Assembly (NCBI GenBank): GCA_002914845.1
Contig: JXTC01000002.1
Coordinates: 2,155,766-2,219,765, forward strand
Reading direction: 5' to 3'
Length of the DNA: 64,000 nt
Source of the DNA: Trema orientale
Taxonomy: Eukaryota > Streptophyta > Magnoliopsida > Rosales > Cannabaceae
Shown: positions 24,075-35,545 of the stretch, one piece after another
Layout of the letters: each line of letters opens with the position of its first letter
Position numbering within the stretch: the stretch's first letter is position 1
Translations under genes and position numbers: made by a program
Notes under the pieces: model-generated
The model's database searches: none
Told to the model about the DNA's origin: nothing
The model's input: the letters and a program-made list of their open reading frames with translations, nothing else

Positions 24075-24912
24075 ATCATAAACTACACCAAATTAGTTTC
24101 CAACCGCAATTAGAAACCAATCTGGTTACCAGAAAAATCAAATTATTTTGCTAAATGAAAATCAGTTTGGTTTCCAAGAAATCTTTGCGGTTTTTTATGA
24201 TTTACTTAGCTATAGGACATTCTGCTAAAAGGAAATCAAACTGGTTTCTAGGAAACCGTTGTGGTTTCTTGTGATTTACTTAGTTATATGATGTTCTGCT
24301 ACATGGAAACCAGTTTCTTGTGATTTACTTAGTTACATGGCATTCTATTAAAAAGAAACTAAACTAGTTTTCTGAAAACCTTTGTAGTTTCCTGTGATTT
24401 ACTTACATACAGAGAGTTTTGCTAAAATGAAACCAAACTGGTTTCCTAAAAACCTTTATGATTTTCTATGATTTACTTACATACATAGCATTATGCTAAA
24501 AGGAAACCAAACTAGTTTCAGAAAACCTTTATGGTTTCCTGTAATTTACTTACGTATATGACATTCTATTTAAAAAAAACCAAACTGGTTTCCAAGAAAC
24601 TTTTATAGTTTTCTGTGATTTATTTAGCTACAGGATATTCTGCAAAAAGGAAACCAGAATGGTTTCCCGGAAATGTTCGTGGTTTCATGTGATTTACTTA
24701 CGTACAGGATATTCGGCTAAAGGAAACTAAACTGGTTTCCAGGAAAGCTTTGTGTTTTCCTGTGATTTACTTACGTACAGGACTTTCGGCTAAAAAAAAC
24801 CAAACTGGTTTCCAAGAAACCACAAATGATTTACTTACTTACAAATATTCTGCTAATAAGAAACCAAATCAAACCAAATTAGTTTACAGAAAACCTTTGT
24901 GGTTTCCTGTAA
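24075..24912. repeat. minisatellite, period about 73 bp, with an internal palindrome
   Basis: About eleven diverged units. The marker GATTTACTT (or a one-base variant) occurs at 24199, 24273, 24322, 24396, 24470, 24542, 24617, 24691, 24764 and 24828, mostly 72-75 bp apart, with one unit shortened to 49 bp and one to 64 bp. Each unit carries a dyad of the type GGAAACCAAACTGGTTTCC followed by CTTTGTGGTTTCCTGTGATT. The dyad could form a hairpin in every unit. No open reading frame crosses the array. Confidence 0.85.
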
Positions 24913-25112
24913 AATAAAAAGATGACTTATTTACTAAAATACCACCGCGTCTTCTAGCTTCCAAAGTATTTAGAAAAATACCACAAAAAGGTCGTACGGA
25001 TTTTTATTATTTTTAAAAGGTCGTAAATTTGGTAATATTTTTTGAAAAATAGGTATAAGTGTCCAAAACCCTTGTTTTTATGAGTTTTATGTTAAATGCG
25101 ATTTTTTTTAGT

Positions 25113-25609
25113 TAATTACATTTTTATACCTTTTGATTATTTGTTCAGTTTATACTTGTGTTTTGATTATTATTAATATTGACTTTCATATTTAAATCTT
25201 GTAACAAATTTATACTCCTATGAGTCAATCACCGATTTTGAATATTGAGTTTATCAAAATACCATTTTAAATATATATTTTAATATTTAATTTAAGTTTA
25301 AAATTAATTAAAATTAATAATTAAAAGAACAATTATTTAAAAAAAATATTTAAAAAAAAACTTATAAATACTAAATATTTTTTATATACATATTTATCAA
25401 TTTCAGATAAGTTTTAAATTTATACACCTTTTCAAGTATATATTCAGACTTTAAAAGGTATTTTGGTAAATATATTGGCCAAAATTGGTATTTGACCGGT
25501 ATAAATTTGTTACAAGTTTTAAATCTGAAGATCAAAATTGATAATAACTAAAACATAAAGTATAAACTGAACAAATTGTCAAAATATAATATATAAAAAA
25601 TGTAATTTA
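25113..25609. mobile_element. foldback MITE, family C, copy 1
   Basis: A roughly 497-bp element with inverted repeats of about 110 bp. The left arm begins TAATTACATTTTTATACC and contains TTGTTCAGTTTATACTTGTG and CTTGTAACAAATTTATACTC. The right arm holds the reverse complements, ending TAAAAAATGTAATTTA. The AT-rich centre has no coding capacity. Related elements lie at 49480-49797 and 50335-50855. Confidence 0.8.
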
Positions 25610-28600
25610 TCTCTTTTTTGAAAAATATTTTAATGTCCTCTCATTTCATATGAAAGCAGTCCATATGGTCCAAGTTCCATGGTTCGGGAGATATTTAACC
25701 GTCTTTGGTCCATGCTACTTTGGGCTCAATTTCACAAGTTTCTTTTTGTCCACTTCTCTAGGAGTCTAGTTATTAATTTTTTTTTTTCCTAATATTTCAA
25801 TGGAACAACGTAAACTAATATTTGCCGTTCGAATCTATAACTCAAAGACAAAATTGAGATATCATGTGAATCCAAGAAAATCTATACTCAAAACAGGTGA
25901 AAGAATGACCATTTACAATAATCTCTACATGCATGGATTGTAACTGAATGCCAGTGTTGATATGCTGGTATCCGTAAGAATGAGGCTATTCACATCGCAA
26001 GTCAAATATGTTTTGACTTTTGAGGAAGAATTTATTTTACATGGCATATAAACCCCTAAATCTGTCATCCACTGATCCTCCTTGGATTAGTTTCCCTTCA
26101 AATTTTAATTCTACCTTTGGTACACCCCTTAAATATAATTTTGTTACTATTACCTAGATTGCCTCTAGATCAAGTACCAACTAGGGAAAATATCATCAAT
26201 TGACCCTATTTTTCATATTCTCTTGAAAAAAAAAAGTGAAATTCGTTTGTTTTTGAAAACATGGGAAAATTTCCGTTGAACTTGATTTTTTTAATATTAA
26301 AAACAAGCAAAATCAGGAGAACTGATAGAAAATTTCACAATTATTCTTAATGAATAACAATTTTAGAATTATTGTATTCCCGTACTAACTAATACTAAAA
26401 ATACAAACAAAAAGTGGCAGTAATCAAAAGCTAGATATGTTGTGGCTGCAAATTTAGTCTGATTGACAATCACATCTCATCTTTAATGTTGAAGTCTAAA
26501 ATTTAATCAAGTTTTAGACTTGAGCTTAATAAATTAGATTTTAGGTTTGACAAATTTGACTTATTGAGATTTAAGACTTCTTTACTTCTAAATTATTTTT
26601 ACTTCAGAATGAAAAAGATGAATGGCATACTTGTTATAAAAATACTATCTATAAAATAAAAGTTCTAACTAGAAATTGAAAGGTAACAGAAAGATTCCCT
26701 AAGAATATCATATAAAGTACGTTGCGTTGTGTTATGATTTAGACCGCGAACATTTTTCTTCAAACTGTACACCAAACTGTATAGTGCGGTATGAAGATTT
26801 TATAAACCGAACTAAACTATATAAGTAAAAACTGTATGGATTTTTACGGTGTGGTTTGACCAATTTCTGTGCTTTGTGGTTTTTTTTTTTTTTTTTTTTT
26901 GAGCATCCCTAACATATGCCATGCCACATGTTCAAATGGTGAATACACTGTTATCTTGTACTTATCTGTTAATTTTCCTAGCGGTCTGCTTTTCTTTCTT
27001 TTCTTTTTTTTTCTTTCTTTCTTTCTTTTTACCTTCATGGAACTTCTAATAGATTTTCAACATAGGAAAGTAGAAGGAAAATTCCTAGTAGAAAAAAAAA
27101 ATAAACATGAATATGTCCTCTACTGACATACATACGTACAAGTACAAAGCACTATCAAGATCAGTACTGATATTCTATGTCTACATATTTATATACACAC
27201 ACATGTAAAAAGTTGCATGTAAGGTTTACATCCGTCCACAAGTACCAGTTTCTTACATATGGGCCAAGTTGTGTACTGAAGTGTGAGGTTCCTCTCCACC
27301 AAAAAGATTATCAAAATAAATAAAAAATAATAATATATAACTAAAAGGAATAAATAGTATTTGATGGCCCAATTTTTCTTGGTGGGCTTGTCCTAAAAAC
27401 GGGGACCATCTAATTCTTTCTTGCTCTTCCCCACAATCATGTGCTCTGTTGGCTTTACCCTAGACATCTTCACATTGTTACATTCAACATGATACTCTGC
27501 TGGATGTTTGTTCCTACTTGTAACCACATACTGGATTATAAAACTTGGGCCCTGTTTTAATCATGATAAGGCTTTCTTCTTCTTCTTCTTCTTTTCCCAC
27601 TAGCCATGTTCTGTTGTTCTCCTAATCCTTTTCATTCTCCATCAATTTGTCACAATGAGATAAAAATTAAGATTTGTCTCAAATTTTCGATTGAGACTCT
27701 CCATTAAAGTGCAATAAATTGGGTTTGATTTTTTTTTTCCCATTCTCTTTTGTTTTTGCTCTTTTTCTAAGTAAAGTGACAATGGGAGTCTGTTTTGGTC
27801 CAACCAATATTGGATTATAAGATAATGTGGCCAAGATATTGAAGTTTTGCAGATAAAAAATCCACCCAAGTGTGGGGTTGGTTTGGGCTACTTGGAAATA
27901 CAGAACCCTTTACTTGGGATTTTTTTTTTTTTTTTAAAAAAGCAGCAATATTATGTTACATCTACCATTATCCATAACCTTAATTTATTTAGGAGCCCAC
28001 AACCATAAAGGTGGTGTACCTATTAGACTAGTCTACTTAGTGGCTAAACCATTGATCCAACAATGAAATGACACTCAAATCTTCACATTTCATTGTGTAT
28101 CATGGCTAGCATGTTACTTACCAAAAGCTTTAGTCATCCCTTAAAGTACACTACAAGGCCTGGTGATTAGTAAAAATTAATGCGTCACTGTCAGAATTTT
28201 AAATTAAAGTCTGGAGCCCAAATAGTAAGCGAGATATATAAAAGTCAAATGTATAAAAAGCTTTGATCCTTAATTATGAGGGTAAAGAAAATAGAAGAAA
28301 ACTTCGGTTGCTTTTTTGGATACCTTGGCCAAAAGGTAGAATTTCCTAATTCACGCTTGGGACAGTGAATTCGAATTGACCTCCTCTTTCCCTTTAATAG
28401 TTAGAAGGTAAGGACTGAAGTTGCCATTTGGGTCGGCCTGTTAAGATTTTATGGGATGGTAATTTTAAGCCAATAAACCTATAGAGCAACCATGTGACCC
28501 CCATGTGAGGAGGGTCCAACCATTGCCTCATTTGTATAGGAAGTCATTATCAAAGTCTTCTATTGGGTACTCAAAAATGGTGGCATGACCAGGACTTGTT

Positions 28601-29955
28601 CCCAAGCAAGAGAAGTTTAGTATATAGTTCATCTATGTACTACACAAATCTAACTTGTAAATCCACTATGTCTTCTCCCATCGTATAATTACTGCTATGG
28701 TCAACATATAGTCATTTACCAAAAATTGATCTCGTGTCGACCACATTCAGGTAGTTGGCTATATAGATTAACTCTGATATCAGTTATATACATATATTAG
28801 ATCTAATCCAATAGTGATAGTATAACGTATATTCAATGTGAAAATTGGGGAATATAATTATGTAGCTTCTCTAGCTACTATGCCCAATTGTATCCTAGGG
28901 TACGGCATGATATGGTTCAGCATTCATGAACTAAATAAAACTTTATAACATGGGAAAATAGAAGAAAGTGCTGACTAAGTTGTGAAAAAGGAAGTGGGAT
29001 TCGCTTTAATTTTTTTTTTTTTTTTTTTTTTGATAAGAGGACTCGCTTTAAATTAGTGCTTGATGCCCTCATCCTCATGACCATGTCGTTTTAGAGAACG
29101 GAAAGTGGATGACCCTGTGTTGTGTGTTGTCGTCCATGCATTGCATTACCGTAAAAGCATATATATAGCTGGATTTTCTCTCTTCCAATGGGGACTTTTC
29201 CCTTGTCTCTCACTTCTCTTATCCTTTCTTTTTTCTTTCCCTCTCTCTCTCTCTCTCTCTCTCATATCCATGTCAGGCTTACGCATGATCCTCTTTACGA
29301 GGGATTCAAATTCAAAATTTTATCAGTTTGATAATCTGAATATCCTTGTGTGGATTCACATATACGTGTGTGTACAAAAGTATTGACGTTAGAATTTCCA
29401 TTAATTTCTTTAGAAAGAAACATTAATTCACTCTTATTCTTGTATGTATTGGGAAGAGTACTCTTGTATGACATGATAAGATATAAATGTTATCCATTGT
29501 GTATGGATCTAATTCTTTACTAACAAGAGTAAAGAAAAAAGAATACAAAGTAAGCACAATAAATTTTACAATAGTTCATCCTTATAAATGTGAGAGTTAC
29601 GTCTATTTTCAATTGTTGCAGATTTTTACTATGATGAAGAAAAAAGAATAAAAAATAAAATAAAATTTTAAGAATCTCGATTTTTATAATTTCTCTTTAT
29701 AATTACACAAATCCTATATCAGTCCTCGTAAGGTCAATTCACATCTGCTTCATGAGAATCATTATCGGGGGATCTGCAATAGTATAATTAGGCAACCGGT
29801 CACCCAAATTCATTTATTTTATATCGTTTTCGAGTCGTATCACTGTGTACTGTGTCGTATTGAAAATTATCGGCCTTAATTTTAGTCTATTCAAATTAAG
29901 TGTGTGAATTGTGAATTTAGTTCTACCGTAAACACGCCATTTGATTGGCTAGTTA
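25610..29955. other. gene desert, part 1
   Basis: No gene could be supported in these 4.3 kb. There are poly-T runs (26879-26900, 29010-29031), a CT microsatellite (29241-29263) and a stretch near 26740-26880 with GTGCGGT/ACGGTGTGG motifs like those of degenerate hAT-type MITEs. Short open frames on both strands look random. Confidence 0.35.
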
Positions 29956-30387
29956 AGACTATATTTGGTAAGAGGGAAAAGGGAGAGGAAAGAAAATGTG
30001 GGAGAGAAAAGTGGAGGGAAAGTAGAAAAATATGTTGTTTGGTAGAAAGGAAAAAGGAGGGGAAAGGAAAAAGAGGTAGAAAAGGAGATGGAAAAATGGT
30101 TAGTGGATCCTACAAAAATTTTCCTCTCCAAATTGGAGAAAAAAGGGGAAGGAAAGAGAAATTAGTTAATGAATAAGTTTAAATTACTAAATTACTCTTA
30201 TATATCAATTTTAAAAATCATTATATTAAGGGTAAAATAGTCATTTAAAATAAATTAGTTTTCTTTCTTCTCTACATACTAAACAACCATAAAAGAAAAA
30301 TATTTTTTTTTCCATCCTACACATTTTCTTTCCCTCTTATTTCTTCCTTCCTTCCCATTTTCTTTCCTCTCCATCAAACATAGCCTA
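29956..30387. mobile_element. purine-rich MITE with AGGCTATGTTTGG-type ends
   Basis: The left end AGACTATATTTGGTAAGAGG is mirrored by the right end TCCATCAAACATAGCCT. The arms are a long purine-rich tract (GGGAAAAGGGAGAGGAAAG) on the left and a pyrimidine-rich tract (TTTCTTTCCTCTCC) on the right. The size is about 432 bp. The open frames inside are low-complexity Lys/Glu/Arg runs and are not genes. This is a common plant MITE architecture; the superfamily is not assigned. Confidence 0.75.
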
Positions 30388-33300
30388 AGTGAAAACATCT
30401 GTTTAGCTAGACTAGATGGGGCGCCGCTGGCTGCTGTGAGATTTGGCAGCCACATATAGCCCACATAAGATTAACCAATTAAACCAACGTACCAGCAATA
30501 ACACTTACGAGAACCACCAAATTGTAGCATCAAAATTCTTCTGTGCTTCATCATGGCCCTCATAAATATTCAAAATTTAAGAGTTATGGTACAATTAACA
30601 TAGATGGATGTATATAGAATGGTCAATTAACTCATCAGCAGATATAACCATGCCACGGGAAGAAAAGTGAGCTTCCTTTATACACGTCCAAAAAAAAAAT
30701 AACATTCGTGATACAATTTTTTCTTTTTTAATGTAACCGTGCATTAAGAACTCATATTTTTCCCTTTTTAAGAAAAGGTAAAAGGGAGTTTTGTGGTTTA
30801 GCTCTTTTTTGAATGTATTGGTAGAGTTATTTTTTTCCTTTTAAATTGTTAGGTTAAATCTGGTAGACAAAAATCATTTCAGAAAAAATTATTAAAAAAA
30901 GAGAAGAATAAATCCCGCAGACTGTTTGATGAATCTTAAACCATTATTAGATATAACTCTATAATAAATATATCTACCTCAGACTCTTCAAAAATAAAAA
31001 TAAATCTGAAGTTCATATTCAATTATAAAAATCGCGGTTGACAATTACAGAATTACTTGGTTTTATAGTAAGGAGAGTCCTAAAATTGGACTTTTGCCGC
31101 TCAAATAGATTCTTAACCATCTTTGGATTCTCTCTCTTCCTTGGATTCACATTGGACGTGGGAATTTTATGTTAATTATTCAAAATGGTACAAAATATAT
31201 ATCTCCATGTTTGCAAAACATAATAATGAAGATTTCAGTAAGTGAAATTGTTTGCAGAATCTAATGGTTAATTAGTCATGTCAATATATTGTTTACAAGA
31301 CAAACTAATATGATTGCTTACTCATGGCAGACAGAACAATTTCTATACATAAAACAATTTCAAAAGTACTGTAGGATTTTTGTTTGCATCTAATCACCTT
31401 TCTAGGGGAATAGCCTTTAGATTATATATAGCCTTTTTAATTAGTTATACGTAAGATTAATTTACTTTATTAGTGAACGAAAACTTAATAGTTTATGCAA
31501 GTAGAGGGCTCAATATACAACCCCATTAATTGGCCAATCTCTTCTATAATTGCCAAAAAAAGATATGCTCAATTTAAATTCAATCAAATTTGATGATATG
31601 TCAGTGTATATGACCCCAATAAGCACAGTATAATTCACATGCAATAAGTCCATTAGCACATGGTGCAGATAGAGATTTGTGGCTGCGAAGTGTAAACATC
31701 TTTATCCATATGTACAATGTCAACATTTGAAATTTAATTCACGCACGAAAAATGAAATAGACCCAGAAAAATTATTAGTTTCATTTATTTGTTAATGTAT
31801 AAATATTTCATTTTCCAACTTAGATTGATACATTTCTAAGGAACTTATATGAGCAAGGAAACAACTATAGTTAATTAAGCTGTTTTGTTGTCCATGAGAT
31901 GGGAGGAAAAGAGGTTTAGCTAACCAATTTAGGTAGATTATAGATTGTGCTAGTTTGCTAGCTTCAAACATGTTCGATCCCCCCCTCCCCCCTTGTTTTT
32001 AAATAATAATAATAAATTAAATATAATTTTATGGCTTATGTCACCAAATCTTTGACCTAAAAAGCTTTTCTATGATCTTAAAAGAGGTAAACAAGCCAAT
32101 TTTTAGATGAATTGTTTCTTGAGGATTCGTTAGCATTTATTGTGACAGATATAAGTTTTGTAGAATTTCCAAGTATCAGAATTTTTGGTTATAATTAATT
32201 GATGTGGTTAACCATCAACATCGAATTTGGTCCAGTTTCTACCTTATGAATAATCACATTTTCATGGAAACGAAACTTTTAACATTGAAATTGATGGTTT
32301 CAAACGCCAGAATGAAGGTTCCCAACTAGGTACATTTGGATTTTTTTTTTTTCCTTTTATGATTTGGCTAAGTACTTTTAAGTCCTGTAAAGTGTAATAT
32401 ATGAGTATAAATCCAATAGTTTAGGGACTTGGAATAAAGCCAGAAGAAAAAATTCAAGGCATTAATTGGACAATTCAATGGCAAAAACAGGTAAATTAAA
32501 AATAATAATTTATCTTTGTCCTTCTTTTTTTTTCTTTTCCTTTAATGCGTATTAAAAGTAAAGAAACCAAATCAACAAAATCCATATATTTTAATTTTTA
32601 ACCATAGTGGGATTAGCATTTAACTGTTTAGAATCTATGTACGGTACAAATCTTATAATTTAAAGCAAGATCCAATGCATATAGTTCTTTGCTTAACTTT
32701 ACAGAAAAGTTTACATAATTGATTCTAAATTTACATATAAAAAATTCCCATTTAAAAAAATATTAATAGCAAAAAAGCAACAAAAGAACTCATGTAAATC
32801 ATTTTAACACAAAATCTGTTGTCGGCAAGGTCACTTAATGTGATTCCTCACAAACTTTAAAACTCTCTATTAAGCTGAAATTGGTATCATAACATAACTC
32901 AAATCAAATGGCTCTCATTCAACAATCATACTAATTAATCTCTGACCAAAAATTTAAAACATTAATTATTCCTTCATCTCTTGCTGAATTAATGATTACT
33001 CTTTTAATCTCTATGCATGGTCCATAGAAGCCTCTAATGCATACCTTACCCAAAACACAACAAAGCCCAGAGCCAGAAGAACTTTTAAGGCATTTTACCA
33101 AAATCTAATGGGTAGTTGGAAGTGCTTTAAGAGCAGTTGTTTGATTCTTTAATTATGGTGTTGGAGAAACCAAAGGAGAGAAGAGAAGGTAGTTAATAGT
33201 TAGGTTAGCAAACCTAAAGCAAGTTAAAAATAAAATTTAAAAACAAAAAAAAGTTGTAAAGACAACAAAGCAGAATCTATTCCAAAAGATACAGCTTCAC

Positions 33301-35230
33301 TCTCTTTATTAGGCAATAGCTCCTTTGATTACGGACCTGGATAATCACTTATTTCACTCGCTTTTTTAAGTGAGTAGTATAGAACAACTTTGAGTGTTTT
33401 ATATAGAAAACCATCATTCTTACGATTAATAGTGATGTAATAATCATAAATATGGGAGAAGATGAGTTTTAGGACGTCCGGTTTTTTACTATTCAGTCTC
33501 ACTACTTAATACATAGACTTTATTAAAAATATTTTTATTATGATTATTAATAATATTATGAATTATAATACATTTTTCATGTGATAATACATCAAAATTA
33601 TCACGTAATAATAATGTGAGACTAATGATATATTAGGATTTTAGAGATGCATATGATATTAGTACCACTTATTAATAGAAATGCATGTCCAATACTTTTA
33701 TTATTAGTGTGGTACCAACACGTGGCATTATTCGTGGTGATTAATATAAGGTTAACAACTTTTGTTGTGGCCTAGGGTATTTAGATACACGCGCAGTGAA
33801 GTTGGTGAAAGTTACTACTAGCTAGCTTCGATATTACAAAGCTTTTTTAGGAAGCAATGAAAATGCTTTTTCTATCTGCCTGAAGAATTCGAGGACTTTA
33901 TTCTCTGTGCGAAAGTTCAGTTTGTGAGGTGAAAAGGTGTTCAAATCACGCCCCTTCTGAATCTTCTTTGTCTCTCTTTAGTTTGAATTTTTGTTTTGTG
34001 GAGTGGTCAACTTGGAGCATTCCCATTGGGAGAGGTGAATTCCTTTTTTTTTTTTTTTAAATATATATATATAGTTAAAATGGTTTTGAACCCCATCATT
34101 TTCTCTAATTGGTCCACTACTTATTTGGAGTGAAGATTTTGTTAATATTGGAATTAAAGTCCTCGCAATATATGATTAAGCACATGATGACCACTTTAAC
34201 TACATAGCACATGGGGGTTAGAGTGATAAAAGAGTAAAAGCCAGTTTAACAAATGACAACACACCAAGTGGGGTTTTTTTTTTTTTTTTTTGCTGGGCCT
34301 CGTGACCATCTGCCTCACGGGTGTTTCAGTACTTCACCCATACCAAAATGATTAGTCAATTTGAAATTTTAAATTCCTTCAACATAATTTTTTTTTTCTT
34401 TTTTTATACCTATTGCCAATACTTTATATAGAAAAACGATAAGTGGTACTCACAGGACTTGGCAAATAGTTAAGTGTGTCACATTGCTATAGTTGGTAAA
34501 TTTCACTTCTTAATAGCGTTGGTCTTGGTGTGTCTTTTTTCTTTTCTTTTTTTTGGTCAAATAGTTGCAAGTACCAATAGTATTGTTTATTTGTTTTCAC
34601 TCTTAGTAATTAAAATGTGTACGATCATGAATATCGTATTATGAATTACCCTCAATCAACATCCTAAGAAGTTTCATCTTTAAAAGAAAACATAAATTAC
34701 ATTAATAAAATAAAAACAAACAAAACTCTCACATAAATTTAGAATAAGGTGAGAGAAAATATATAACCACGTATGTAAATTTTATGGTACATAACTTTCA
34801 GGCATAGATAATGATTAATATAAAAGTAGAAAAGAAAAGTACCAGTAGAGAGAGGTATCTCTCCCTCCCTCCCTGATAGGTAGAAATCAAAATAAGTACG
34901 ATTTAGAAAGATGATAAGATGAAGTCTTCAAAGAAAGATAATGACTAAGATTTCAATACTTGTTATCTTTAGCATTATCCAAAATGAATCATGTTTTATA
35001 GAACTATATATGAATACCCGAAATATTGATAATTCACTCTTACACTTCAAATTTACAAGTCTGTTTCTAATGAGACCTTGTACTCTTATAACAAATTTAT
35101 ATATGTTGGTCCCCCATAAGTGACAATTTCTCCAACATAGGAAATTTTTTACCTAGATTTTACAAAGGTAGATTTGAGGAAGAAAAGGAAAAAAGAAATG
35201 GTAAATTTGTTGGTCAAGAATGGATGTGAT
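30388..35230. other. gene desert, part 2
   Basis: AT-rich intergenic DNA. Seen here: poly-C/T near 31979-31992, poly-T runs (34046-34059, 34275-34291), and a local hairpin GTGATAAT..ATTATCAC near 33580-33603. A less AT-rich patch lies at 33780-33960. Nothing that can be called a gene. Confidence 0.35.
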
Positions 35231-35239
35231 ATTTCAATT

Positions 35240-35545
35240 TGACATTTAGTTGCAGAGTATCAAATCCTGAAAGTAGAGGGATGGACAGTGAATCTTTAGC
35301 AACAGGGAAATGGGTGAGGAAACATGAAAGGAAGCAAAATCTAAGTACGGCATCAGCATCCGATACCGCTGAGAGAAAAGATCAACGGTCCAGATTAAAT
35401 CTCCAAAGAGTGTCAGAACAAAAAGGGTATAGTACAAAAGGAAGCAAGGGGCTCCTTGGCGTATCCCAACTACAAGTTGGTTATTATTGGTTTTGGCCGT
35501 TGAAACTTTCCATGTGGAATCACTTCACATCAAACCATTTTGCAA
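35240..35545. other. less AT-rich island of unknown nature
   Basis: A block with clearly higher GC and complexity than the surrounding desert. It is open on the + strand from 35239 to 35622 (Ser/Lys/Arg-rich, no known domain) and partly open on the minus strand. It holds GATCAACGGTCCAGATT, a word often seen in plant promoters. It could be a regulatory region, a gene relic or a non-coding transcript; no family was recognised. Confidence 0.3.

Noticed and set aside
24075-24912. CRISPR-like array
   Set aside because: Units are diverged throughout, there are no conserved repeats alternating with unique spacers, and the organism is a plant. It is a minisatellite.
29904-30176. Lys/Glu-rich open frame
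   Set aside because: It is the purine-rich arm of a MITE, mirrored at the other end of the element.
31900-31992. Possible tRNA because of GTTCGATCC near 31972
   Set aside because: No cloverleaf arms could be drawn from the upstream 70 bases and no A-box was found.
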